Shown piece after piece: positions 8,935 to 18,722 of a DNA stretch of 64,000 nucleotides (positions are counted from its first letter, which is position 1; each line of letters starts with the position of its first letter). The notes beneath the pieces were generated by a model. The model had not been told where the DNA came from. It did no database searches and was given only the letters and a program-made list of their open reading frames with translations. The stretch is from the NCBI RefSeq assembly GCF_014084125.1, contig NZ_CP048405.1, positions 6,076,001 to 6,140,000 on the forward strand. Reading direction: 5' to 3'. Source of the stretch: Streptacidiphilus sp. PB12-B1b (GTDB taxonomy: Bacteria; Actinomycetota; Actinomycetes; Streptomycetales; Streptomycetaceae). The translations under genes were made by a program, and so were the position numbers.

Positions 8935-9525
8935 TCAGGCGCCCGCCGCCACCGTGGCCTCGGAGAGCGCGTGGGCGAAGGTGAGCGCCTGGGCGACCGT
9001 CTCCGGGCCGTCCCCGGCCTCGCTGACCCGCAACGACAGGTCGTCGGCGGTGGCCGAGCCGGTGTAGCCGTGGTCGGCCTCGCAGTTCGGGTCGCCGCAG
9101 GCGGCGGGCTCCAGGTCGATCCGGGAGACCGCGCCCCAGCCGATGGTCAGTACCACCTCGCGCGGCAGCGTGCCCGGGGTGTACGTCTCGGGGTTGGCGA
9201 CGACCCGGCTGACGACGACCGAGGAGATCCGGTCGATGCGGACGCTCTCGGTGGAGGTGGTGGTGTACGGCACCGGCGAGGTGTCGTCCGCGCCCTGCTC
9301 GTCGGTGTGGCTGACGATGAACCGGCTGCCGGTGAGCACCAGCACCGTGACATGGCGGCGGACCTCGTTGGCGTCGAAGGTCGTCTCCTGGTGCACCAGG
9401 AAGGCGGAGACGGGCTCGGTGCCGACCGCCGACTCGACCGCCTCGATGACGAGGGTCGGATAGTAGCCGCTGCGCTCGATCGCGGAGCGCAGCCCCTGGG
9501 TGGTGGTCATGCCGGTCTTCGCCAT
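8935..9525 (-). CDS. DUF5998 family protein
   Basis: This 196-residue conserved actinobacterial protein belongs to DUF5998 and has no known function. It starts MAKTGMTTTQGLRSAIERSGYYP, which is typical of the family, then HQETTFDANEVRRHVTVLVLT and a conserved ACGDPNCEADHGYTG segment whose two Cys and His could bind metal. The ATG at 9525 is preferred to the one at 9564 because it matches family starts and has an upstream AGGA/GGAG. It lies upstream of the phosphodiesterase gene on the same strand, in the same neighbourhood as in other streptomycetes. Confidence 0.85.
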   Translation of the reverse strand: MAKTGMTTTQGLRSAIERSGYYPTLVIEAVESAVGTEPVSAFLVHQETTFDANEVRRHVTVLVLTGSRFIVSHTDEQGADDTSPVPYTTTSTESVRIDRISSVVVSRVVANPETYTPGTLPREVVLTIGWGAVSRIDLEPAACGDPNCEADHGYTGSATADDLSLRVSEAGDGPETVAQALTFAHALSEATVAAGA

Positions 9526-9619
9526 GGCTCCATCCTGGCACGGACCGACGACACTGTGCGCCACCGTGCCGGTACGGGAGCGCTCCCCCGGCGCGCCCCG
9601 GCCGGGCCGGGCCCCCGGA

Positions 9620-12472
9620 CTAGCCCAGGGCGCGCGGGCCGAGGTCGGTGCGGGCGGGCAGCCGGGCGAGCCGGACGGCCGCGCCCAGCACCGACAGCCC
9701 GCGCGGGGCGACCACCACCGGTTCGAGCTCCACCGAGGCGACCTCGGGGATGTCGTCGACCAGCTGGGAGACCCGCAGCAGCAGCTCCTCCAGCGTGTCG
9801 GTGTCCACCGGCTCCGCGCCGTGCCAGCCGAACAGCAGCGGCGCGGCCTTGATCTCCCGGATCAGCCCGGCCACCTCGCGGTCGGTGGCCGGGATCAGCC
9901 GGTGGGCGACGTCGCCGAGCAGCTCGGAGGCGGCCCCGGCGAGCCCGAAGGAGAGGATCGCGCCGACGGCGGGGTCGACGGTCGCCGAAATGTTGGTGTC
10001 CACCCCGCGCGCGGCCATCCGCTGGACGACCAGCCGGGCGTCCGGGCCGAGCAGCGCGGTGCTCTCCTGGTGCGCACGGCGCAGCTCGGTCTCGTTGGTG
10101 AGGTCGAGCCGGACCGAGCCCAGGTCGGCGCGGTGGCGCAGGCTGGGGCTGGTGGCCTTGAGGGCCACCGGGTAGCCCAGCTCGTCGGCGGCCCGGACGG
10201 CGTCCGCCTCGCCCGGCGCGGGCAGGGAGCGGACCACGTCGATGCCGTAGTGGCCGAGCAGCGCGGCGGTGGCGTCCTCGTCCAGCCGGGTGGAGCGGAG
10301 CAGCGGGGCGGCGGCGTCCGGGGCGGCGTCCGGCAGGGCGTCCGGGGCGGCTTCAGGGGCGGCTGGGCGGGCGTCGGTGGCGGTGTAGGTGTCGGTCGCG
10401 GTGCGGGCGTCGGTCGCGGTGAGGGCGTCGGCGACCAGCCGCCGGGCCGGGGCCTCGGCGATGCGTTCGAGCTCCGGGACGGTGCCCGCGTCGGCGGCGT
10501 CCCGGCGCCAGGCGGCGTAGCGGACGGCGTGGGCCAGCGCGCGCACGGCGCGTTCCGGGCGCGGATAGGCCGGGACGCTGCCGCGCAGGCTCTCGACCAG
10601 CTCCGGCAGGGCCAGGTGGATCAGCAGCAGCGGCTTGCCCGCCGCCGTCGCCTGGGCGGCGGCGGCGTTCAGCGCGTCGGCGAAGGGCGCGGTGTCCTCC
10701 GCGCCGTCCGCGCCGCCCGGGGTGAGCAGGCCGGAGCCGGGGAACAGCGGGAAGCCGCCGGTGCCGATCGGCGGGATGACCACCGCGACCACGGCGTCGT
10801 TGTCGTCGGCCCGGACGGCGGTGGCGAGCCCCGCCGCCAGGTCCTCCGGGGTGGCCCCGGTGGTGAGGTCCTGCGGCGGCAGCGGGCGCAGCCCGGCGCT
10901 GAGCGCCGCGTCGTGGGTGAGCAGGCCCAGGGAGTCGGAGTTGCCGACGACGGCGATCCGGTCGCCGCGCGGCTGCGGCTGGTGCACCAGCAGGTCGGCG
11001 GCGTCGTACAGCTCGGTGATGGTGTCCACCCGGATCACCCCGGCCCGCTGGAACAGGGTGTCCACGGTGGTGTCCGGGATGCGGGTGAGCGCGCCCGCGT
11101 GGCCTGCGGGGATGCTGCCGCTGTGGACCCCGCCCTTGATCACCACCAGGGGTTTGGCGGCGGCCAGCCGGCGCGCCAGCCGGGCGAACTTCCGGGGGTT
11201 GCCGAAGGACTCCAGGTAGAGCAGGGCCACCCGGGTGGCCTCGTCCTCCTCCCAGTACTGCAGCAGGTCGTTGCCGGAGACGTCGGCGCGGTTGCCCGCC
11301 GAGACGAACGAGGAGATGCCCAGGCCGCGCCGGTCGGCGGTCTCCAGCAGGGCGGCGCCGATGGCGCCCGACTGGCTGAAGATGCCCAGGCCGCCGCGGG
11401 CGGGCAGCCAGGGCGACAGCGAGGCGTTGAGGGCGGCCGCCGGATCGGTGTTGATCAGGCCGAAGGCGTTGGGCCCGATCACCCGCATCCCGGCCGCCCG
11501 GGCCTGGCGCACCAGCTCCCGCTGCCGGTCGCGGCCCTCCGCCCCGGTCTCGGCGTACCCGGCGGTGATCACCACCAGCCCCTGCACGCCGTGCGCCCCG
11601 CAGGCGGCGACCACGGCCGGGACCTCGTCGGCCGGGACGGCCACCACGGCCAGGTCCACCGGCTCGGCGATGTCGCCGATCGACGCGTACACCGGCACGC
11701 CGTCGAAGTCGGAGCCGGCCGCCCGGCGGTTGACCGCGTACAGCGCGCCGGTGAACCCGGCCCGGCCCAGGTTGCGCAGGACGCTGCGGCCCACGCCCAC
11801 AGCGCCGCGCCCGGCGCCGACCACGGCGACCGAGCGGGGCGCGAGCAGCCGCTTGGTGGAGAGCGCCTCGGCGCGGTGCTCGCGGGAGCGCATCACCGCC
11901 AGCGACTTCTCGGTGGGCTCCAGATCCAGCTCGAAGTGCATCACGCCGTCGGCGAAGCTGTGGTTCTGGGTGTATCCGGCGTCGGTGAAGACCTTGCCCA
12001 TCTTGCGGTTGTCGGGCAGCACCTCGGCGATGAAGCGGCGGATGCCGCGCTCCCGGGCGACGGCGGCGATGTGTTCGAGCAGCACCGAGGCGACGCCCCG
12101 GCCCTGGTGGCCGTCCTGGACCAGGAAGGCGACCTCGGCGTCGGTCCCGCTGCCGGAGGGGCGTCCGCGCTCGTCGATCCGGTCGAAGCGGACGGTGGCG
12201 ATGAACTCGTCCCGGACCAGGGCGGCCAGGCCGACCCGGTTGACGTAGTCATGATGGGTGAACAGCCGGACGTCGCGCGCGGAGAGCGTGGGGTAGGGCG
12301 CGAAGAAGCGGAAGTACTTCGACTGGTCGGAGACCCCGGCGTAGAAGGCGACCAGCCGGTCGGCGTCGTCGGGGGTGATCGGCCGGACCCGGGCGGTGCC
12401 GCCGTCGCGCAGCACGACATCGGCCTCCCAGTGGACGGGCGCCGTGTCGGGTGGGTCGCTGGCCGGGTACAC
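9620..12472 (-). CDS. GNAT / ADP-forming acyl-CoA synthetase-like protein acetyltransferase
   Basis: This is an approximately 950-residue multidomain protein. Residues about 15-190 form a GNAT acetyltransferase domain, with HQGRGVASVLLEHI as the acetyl-CoA loop. About 215-340 is a CoA-binding Rossmann domain (SVAVVGAGRG). The succinyl-CoA-ligase-like part follows with GIFSQSGAIGAALL, and the C-terminal quarter is an ATP-grasp-like domain. This order, GNAT first, is that of Streptomyces PatA-type lysine acetyltransferases, which control acyl-CoA synthetases. An insert of TATDA-type and PDA-type repeats (10300-10440) links the domains. The GTG at 12472 is inferred from homologous N-termini; no strong ribosome site is visible. 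It is divergent from the HPr gene. Confidence 0.85.
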   Translation of the reverse strand: MYPASDPPDTAPVHWEADVVLRDGGTARVRPITPDDADRLVAFYAGVSDQSKYFRFFAPYPTLSARDVRLFTHHDYVNRVGLAALVRDEFIATVRFDRIDERGRPSGSGTDAEVAFLVQDGHQGRGVASVLLEHIAAVARERGIRRFIAEVLPDNRKMGKVFTDAGYTQNHSFADGVMHFELDLEPTEKSLAVMRSREHRAEALSTKRLLAPRSVAVVGAGRGAVGVGRSVLRNLGRAGFTGALYAVNRRAAGSDFDGVPVYASIGDIAEPVDLAVVAVPADEVPAVVAACGAHGVQGLVVITAGYAETGAEGRDRQRELVRQARAAGMRVIGPNAFGLINTDPAAALNASLSPWLPARGGLGIFSQSGAIGAALLETADRRGLGISSFVSAGNRADVSGNDLLQYWEEDEATRVALLYLESFGNPRKFARLARRLAAAKPLVVIKGGVHSGSIPAGHAGALTRIPDTTVDTLFQRAGVIRVDTITELYDAADLLVHQPQPRGDRIAVVGNSDSLGLLTHDAALSAGLRPLPPQDLTTGATPEDLAAGLATAVRADDNDAVVAVVIPPIGTGGFPLFPGSGLLTPGGADGAEDTAPFADALNAAAAQATAAGKPLLLIHLALPELVESLRGSVPAYPRPERAVRALAHAVRYAAWRRDAADAGTVPELERIAEAPARRLVADALTATDARTATDTYTATDARPAAPEAAPDALPDAAPDAAAPLLRSTRLDEDATAALLGHYGIDVVRSLPAPGEADAVRAADELGYPVALKATSPSLRHRADLGSVRLDLTNETELRRAHQESTALLGPDARLVVQRMAARGVDTNISATVDPAVGAILSFGLAGAASELLGDVAHRLIPATDREVAGLIREIKAAPLLFGWHGAEPVDTDTLEELLLRVSQLVDDIPEVASVELEPVVVAPRGLSVLGAAVRLARLPARTDLGPRALG

Positions 12473-12496
12473 ATGCGTCAGGCTACGTCTTCGGCG

Positions 12497-12578
12497 CGGG
12501 GTCCGCGTGGGGTCCGCGTCCGGGTCCGCGTCCGGATCCGCGTGCGGGTCCTTGCGGGAATCCGCGTGCGGGAGGGAG
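12497..12578. repeat. Degenerate ~12-bp tandem repeats in the Pat/HPr divergent promoter region
   Basis: About six imperfect copies of GGGTCCGCGTCC-type units lie in tandem between the start codons of the acetyltransferase and HPr genes. They sit immediately upstream of the GTG used for the leftward gene. Their role is unknown; they could affect promoter activity or simply be replication slippage products. Confidence 0.6.
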
Positions 12579-12724
12579 GAGGGCCGGGCACAGTGGGGGC
12601 ACATCCGGTTCGTCCGGGCCGGCGCCGCGCACCCCCACCCGCCCTCGCTCACCCGTTCGGACCACGCTCTCGGACGTCGCCGCCCCGCACCTCTCCTCGT
12701 GTCTCCTCGTGAAAGGCACCCACC

Positions 12725-13003
12725 ATGGCCGAGCGCCACGTGACCATCGGCTGGCCCGAGGGCCTGCACGCCCGCCCCGCCTCCGTCTTCGTCCGCGCGG
12801 CCGGGGCCGTCGGCATCCCGGTGACCATCGCCAAGGCAGGCGGAACCCCGGTGAACGCCGCCTCGATGCTGGCGCTGCTCGGCCTCGGCGCGGAGGCGGG
12901 CGAGGAGGTGGTGCTCGCCTCGGACGCCGAGGGCGCGGACAGCGCACTGGACCGGCTGGCGCGGCTGGTCGGCGAGGGCCTCAGCGAGCTGCCCCCGGCC
13001 TGA
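12725..13003 (+). CDS. ptsH: Phosphocarrier protein HPr
   Basis: This 92-residue HPr passes phosphate from enzyme I to sugar-specific EIIA proteins of the PTS. The active-site segment is GLHARPAS with His15, and Ser47 in NAASMLAL aligns with the regulatory Ser46 of Gram-positive HPr. The length is normal. The gene is single and not linked here to enzyme I, as is usual in Streptomyces. The ATG at 12725 follows GAAAGG. The 252-bp upstream gap contains short tandem repeats. Confidence 0.95.
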   Translation: MAERHVTIGWPEGLHARPASVFVRAAGAVGIPVTIAKAGGTPVNAASMLALLGLGAEAGEEVVLASDAEGADSALDRLARLVGEGLSELPPA

Positions 13004-13054
13004 CCCGGCCGCGCCGCCGTACGGCTGCGCCGGGCGCCGTACGGCTGCGCCGCC

Positions 13055-14380
13055 TCAGGCGCTCAGCGGCTTCTCCAGGACCGCCTTGCGGTGGCTGAAG
13101 GTCTCGATCGAGTAGCGGCCGTGGTAGTTGCCCGTGCCGCTCTCCCCCACGCCGCCGAACGGCAGGTCGGAGACGGTGAGGTGGGCGAGCGGCAGGCCGT
13201 AGCCCAGGCCGCCGGAGGAGGTCTCGGCGGCGAACCGGTCCCGGGTGGTGGCGGACTCGGTGAAGACGTACAAGGCGAGGGGCTTGTTCCGCTCGCTGAT
13301 GTAGTCGATCGCCTCGTCCAGGCCCGGCACCGTGACGATCGGCAGGATCGGTCCGAAGATCTCCTCCTGCATCACCGGCGACTCGGGGGCGACGTCGGCG
13401 AGGACGGTCGGGGCGATGTACTTGGTCGCCCGGTCGGTGTCGCCGCCGATGACCACCCGTCCGGAGTCGAGCAGCCCGGAGAGCCGGTCGAAGTGCCGCT
13501 CGTTGATGATCCGCCCGTACTCGCCGGAGGCCGCCGGGTCGGAGCCGTAGAGGGATTCCACCGCGCGGGCGAGGGCGGGCTCCAGGGCGCGGGCGGTCTC
13601 CAGGTCGGTCAGCACGTAGTCGGGGGCGACGCAGGTCTGCCCCGCGTTGAGGAACTTGCCGGACGCCAGGCGCCCGGCCACGACCGCCAGGTCGGTGTCG
13701 CGGTCGACGAACGCCGGGGACTTGCCGCCCAGTTCGAGCGTGACCGGGGTGAGGTGCTCGGCGGCGGCCCGCATCACGACCCGGCCGACCGTGCCGTTGC
13801 CGGTGTAGAAGATGTGGTCGAAGCGCTCCTCGAGCAGCGCCGTGGTCTCCGGGACGCCGCCCTCGACGACGGCGACCGCCTCGGTGTCCAGGTACTGCCG
13901 CAGCAGCCGGGCCAGCACGGCGGAGGTGGCCGGGGCCAGCTCGCTCGGCTTGGCGACCACCGCGTTGCCCGCGGCCAGCGCGCCGAGCATGGGGGTCAGC
14001 AGCAGCTGCACCGGGTAGTTCCAGGGGGCGATCACCAGGACGACGCCCAGCGGATCGTACTGCGTCCAGGCCCGCGCGTCGTCCCCGAGGCGGGCCGGAA
14101 CCGGGGCGGGCTCGGGGCGCAGCCAGGTTTCCAGGTGCTCCAGGGTGTGGTCGATCTCGCGCACCGTGAAGTCGATCTCCGTGCGGTGCGCCTCGGTGGA
14201 GCTCTTGCCGAGGTCGGCATGGAGCGCCGCGGCCACGTCGGCGCCGTGCTCGGTGAGCATCTCGCGCAGGCGGCGCAGCTGGGCGGTACGCCATTCGACC
14301 GGCTTGGTGCGGCCGGTGCCGAAGGCTGCGCGCAGCCGGGCCACGATCTCGGCGGGCTTTTCGGGGGTGGGCTGGTTCAC
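13055..14380 (-). CDS. NAD(P)-dependent aldehyde dehydrogenase (class 3-like)
   Basis: This 441-residue protein oxidises aldehydes to acids. It is about the length of class 3 ALDHs, shorter than the 490-residue classes. Active-site residues are Asn121 in APWNYP, Glu216 in LELGGKSP and Cys250 in AGQTC, and PFGGVGESG lies near the C-terminus. The GTG at 14380 is chosen; a GTG at 14419 is in frame but would place one copy of an upstream direct repeat inside the gene. Class 3 enzymes often act on medium or long-chain aldehydes, and the substrate here is unknown. It is convergent with the HPr gene across about 50 bp. Confidence 0.9.
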   Translation of the reverse strand: MNQPTPEKPAEIVARLRAAFGTGRTKPVEWRTAQLRRLREMLTEHGADVAAALHADLGKSSTEAHRTEIDFTVREIDHTLEHLETWLRPEPAPVPARLGDDARAWTQYDPLGVVLVIAPWNYPVQLLLTPMLGALAAGNAVVAKPSELAPATSAVLARLLRQYLDTEAVAVVEGGVPETTALLEERFDHIFYTGNGTVGRVVMRAAAEHLTPVTLELGGKSPAFVDRDTDLAVVAGRLASGKFLNAGQTCVAPDYVLTDLETARALEPALARAVESLYGSDPAASGEYGRIINERHFDRLSGLLDSGRVVIGGDTDRATKYIAPTVLADVAPESPVMQEEIFGPILPIVTVPGLDEAIDYISERNKPLALYVFTESATTRDRFAAETSSGGLGYGLPLAHLTVSDLPFGGVGESGTGNYHGRYSIETFSHRKAVLEKPLSA

Positions 14381-14408
14381 GGTGCCTCGATCTCGATGCG
14401 GAGTCGGC

Positions 14409-14447
14409 TTGATCTTCACGAATGGTCTTCATGGTTGATCTTCACGA
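14409..14447. promoter_or_regulatory. 13-bp direct repeat upstream of aldehyde dehydrogenase
   Basis: TTGATCTTCACGA occurs exactly twice, at 14409-14421 and 14435-14447, so the copies are 26 bp apart, between two and three helical turns. A partial third match (GGTCTTCA) lies between them. The position just upstream of the ALDH start fits a regulator-binding array. Confidence 0.55.
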
Positions 14448-14597
14448 GCAACTTAACTCGATGTACTTACCAACCTTTCGCCCATGCGGGGGCATTCCCG
14501 TTTCGGCGGAGGGATCTCCGGCGAGGGCGCGCGGTCGGCCGGTCATGCCGTACTCCAGCCCTACCACGCGGACGGCGCTGTCGCCCGGCGCAGCGCT

Positions 14598-14630
14598 GCG
14601 GGGCTCCCCCCGAACCGGGAGGAGCCCCGC
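14598..14630 (-). terminator. Hairpin terminator after the CsbD-family gene
   Basis: A 10-bp stem (14598-14607 with 14621-14630, GCGGGGCTCC) has a 13-base loop. It lies 14 bases beyond the stop codon of the small leftward gene. Confidence 0.7.
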
Positions 14631-14643
14631 GAGGCGCAGCATC

Positions 14644-14817
14644 TCAGTGCTTGAAGACGTCCTTGATCTTCTCGCCGGCCTGCTTGGCGTCGCCCTTGAC
14701 CTGGTCGCCCTTGCCTTCGGCCTCGAGGCGCTCGTTGCCGGTCGCCTTGCCGGCGGCCTCCTTGACCTTGCCCTTGGCCTTCTCGCCCATGTTGGCGGCC
14801 TTGTCGTCCGTACCCAT
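14644..14817 (-). CDS. CsbD family stress-response protein
   Basis: This 57-residue, Lys/Gly/Ala-rich hydrophilic protein begins MGTDDKAANMGEKAKGKVKE and ends GEKIKDVFKH, the characteristic KxKG/A pattern of CsbD proteins. Family members are small abundant general-stress proteins; in streptomycetes several paralogues occur. The biochemical role is not known. The ATG at 14817 is preceded by GAGGAG, giving a clear start. A hairpin follows the stop codon, so it is probably transcribed alone. Confidence 0.9.
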   Translation of the reverse strand: MGTDDKAANMGEKAKGKVKEAAGKATGNERLEAEGKGDQVKGDAKQAGEKIKDVFKH

Positions 14818-15140
14818 GATGCTCTCCTCACGTCCACGACGATCATCGTCCTGTGACCGCGCCTACCCCGTCAGCGGCGGACCACCGCGAACCGGCCCCA
14901 CGAATCCCTCCGCGAGCCGCTTCCGTGCCCGCTGCCGCGCCCCCATCGCCTGCGCGACGGTTCCGACACAGCGCCTGGGCCGGCGTCTGCCGGATAACGT
15001 AGGTGCAGGAAGCAGGGCAGGGGCCGCGAAAGCCTTGCCCGCGGCCTCAGCCACGCCTACCGTGCCGCTCGACCACCGCCGGACCGAGCCGGACCGAGCC
15101 GGACCGACAGAGCGGCCGGGCACAGACAGGGGACGAACGC
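14818..15140. other. Intergenic region between csbD and acyl-CoA synthetase genes
   Basis: This divergent gap of 323 bases has no supported gene. Just before the acyl-CoA synthetase ribosome site there is a short tandem repeat of GGACCGAGCC (15081-15107, 2.7 copies). No confident promoter boxes were found. Confidence 0.5.
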
Positions 15141-16935
<1,795 letters not shown>

Positions 16936-16949
<14 letters not shown>

Positions 16950-17862
16950 CGGGTTCTGCGCCGGGCACCCGGACGTGCTGCGTGAGGAAGAGGGCCGCCC
17001 GGTCCAGTGCCTGGTCGGCCTCGTCGAGGACACCGGCGAAGGCCTGGAACACGTGGGGCACGTCGGCGGTGACGTCGAGGATCACGTCCACCCCGGCGGC
17101 CCGGGCGCGGGCGGCCAGGCGGGTGGAGTCGTCCAGCAGCATCTCGTTGCCGCCCGCCTGGAGCAGCATCGGCGGGAAGCCGGTCAGGTCGGCGAGGACG
17201 GCGGGGCTGAGCATGGGCTGGTACGGGTCGGCTCCGGCCAGGTACATGGCCCCGGTGTGCCCCAGGCTCTCGCGGGTGAAGAACGGATCGACGCCCGCCT
17301 TGGCGTCCATGGACTCACCCGTTCGGGTGGCGTCCAGGCCGGGCGAGAAGGCCACGATCGCGGCGGGCATCGGCAGGCCCGCCTCGCGGGCGGCGAGGCA
17401 GGTGGTGACGCTGAGCCCGCCGCCGGCGGAGTCGCCGGCGAAGGCGATGGCCGCGGGGTCCTCGCCGCTGTCGAGGAGGGCGCGGTAGGCGCTCAGCGTG
17501 TCCTCGACGGCGGCCGGGAACGGATGCTCGGGGGCGAGCCGGTAGTCCGGCGAGTACGCCCGGAACCCGGTCCTGGCCACCAGGTTCCCGGTCAGCGACA
17601 TCGCCGTCTCCGGGGAGCCGAAGACGAAGCCGCCGCCGTGGAAGTACAGGATCGTCCCGCCGGTGCGCGTCCGGCCGCCCGGCTCGACGTACAGCGTCGG
17701 CCGGTCGCCGAGCGTCGTCGGCGTGGTGCGCAGGCCGTCCGGGACGGCCACCTCGGCCATCATCGCCCGGAATCCGGCCCGGATCGCCTCGACCGACTGG
17801 GGGCCGTCGGGCCGGGGCTGCCGCACCATCGCGTCGATCCGCGCGCGCTGTTCCTTGCTCAT
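16936..17862 (-). CDS. Alpha/beta hydrolase, hormone-sensitive lipase family
   Basis: This is a 308-residue esterase/lipase of the HSL (family IV) type. The oxyanion motif HGGGFVFGSPE and nucleophile elbow GDSAGGGLS are clear; a downstream Asp and DVPHVFQAF supply the rest of the triad. The ATG at 17862 is preferred over the GTG at 17871 because GGAG lies eight bases upstream of the ATG. It is divergent from a MarR regulator, and two copies of a palindrome fill the 69-bp gap, so the MarR protein very likely controls both genes. The substrate is unknown, probably a short-chain or aromatic ester. Confidence 0.92.
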
Positions 17863-17893
17863 GGTGTCCACTCCTGCCGAAGTAGCTTCTACA

Positions 17894-17938
17894 GCACTAT
17901 ATGCCGTGGCATCTAACGTAGACTATATGCCATGGCAT
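17894..17938. promoter_or_regulatory. Duplicated palindromic operator for the MarR regulator
   Basis: The sequence ACTATATGCCRTGGCATC occurs twice, with palindromic cores ATGCCGTGGCAT (17901-17912) and ATGCCATGGCAT (17927-17938), 26 bp apart. The second core contains the ATG of marR itself. TAGACT at 17919-17924 looks like a -10 box that would start transcription at or near that ATG, giving a leaderless mRNA. On the other strand TATAGT (17901-17896) is a -10 candidate for the esterase gene. Confidence 0.75.
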
Positions 17939-18408
17939 CCAAAGTGAGCGGTGAGACGGACGACCTCCCGGGCTTCTTCGCTGACCTCGTCCGATGCGAG
18001 ACGCGTCTGTACAACGCCCTCAACGACCGCCTGCGCGAGCGGCACGGGATCGTCACCTCGCAGTTCGAGTTCCTGCGCCACCTCCGCGACCACCCCGGAG
18101 CCCGGGTGGCGGATCTGGCGGCCGAGTTCGCCATCGGCATCGGGGCCACCAGCAAGGGCATCGACCGGCTGGAGCGGCAGGGCTGGGTCGCCCGCACGCC
18201 GAACCCGGCGGACCGCCGGTCGTCCCTTCTCGAACTGACCGACGAAGGCGTGCAGTTGGCCGACGCGGCGGAGGCGACCTTCACCGAGCGGCTGGCCGAG
18301 CTGATCACCGGCGCACTCCGGACGTCCCCCGTGGCGGCCGCCGCACAGACCCTCTCCGAGCTGCGCACCTTCCTGGAGCGCGAGCAGATCGGCACGCCCA
18401 CCGGCTGA
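17932..18408 (+). CDS. MarR family transcriptional regulator
   Basis: This 158-residue winged-helix repressor is MarR-like. The recognition-helix region GARVADLAAEFAIGIGATSKGIDRLERQGWV and wing NPADRRSSLLELTDEG are typical. It is divergent from an HSL-type esterase. No ribosome site precedes the ATG, and a TAGACT box lies eight bases upstream, so the message may be leaderless. A duplicated palindrome covers the promoter and start codon, suggesting autoregulation and co-control of the esterase. The inducer is unknown; small phenolic ligands are common for the family. Confidence 0.92.
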   Translation: MASKVSGETDDLPGFFADLVRCETRLYNALNDRLRERHGIVTSQFEFLRHLRDHPGARVADLAAEFAIGIGATSKGIDRLERQGWVARTPNPADRRSSLLELTDEGVQLADAAEATFTERLAELITGALRTSPVAAAAQTLSELRTFLEREQIGTPTG

Positions 18409-18722
18409 CGCGTTCCACACCCTTTCCGGCCCGGTACGGGCGCCCCCGCGACCGCCGCGCCGGGGCGCCGAACGCCCGCACGGCCCCGGCCATGTGTTAA
18501 CAGGCGATGACGGGACGACCCCGGCGTACCCCGCCACTCGCGCAACCGGCCTCCGGCATGATCTGATACGCCCACGACCCAGGCGCAGCGGTGTTCCAGC
18601 CCCGCAACCACCCGGGCCGCACCTGACCATGGCCACGGCCCCACGCACAGGTGGGCGCCGTCGGCCAGTGTCACCACGAAGCCCCGCCCTGTCCTACTGG
18701 CCTTCGTCCTGGAGACACCGCG
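18409..18722. other. Intergenic region between marR and the ATP-grasp gene
   Basis: No gene is supported in these 314 bases. A modest hairpin (GGCGCCCC at 18439-18446 with GGGGCGCC at 18462-18469) lies about 30 bases after marR and may end its transcript. The palindrome TGTTAACA occurs near 18495. The rest is presumably the promoter and leader of the ATP-grasp gene. Confidence 0.45.

Noticed and set aside
10300-10440. Short repeats in the acetyltransferase gene that might be a CRISPR or mobile element trace.
   Set aside because: They encode TATDA/PDA units in frame in a domain linker, with no spacers; this is ordinary low-complexity coding sequence.
9500-12712. A 1070-codon rightward frame opposite the acetyltransferase gene.
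   Set aside because: No recognisable domains, Gly/Arg/Val-rich, fully antisense to a clear multidomain protein.
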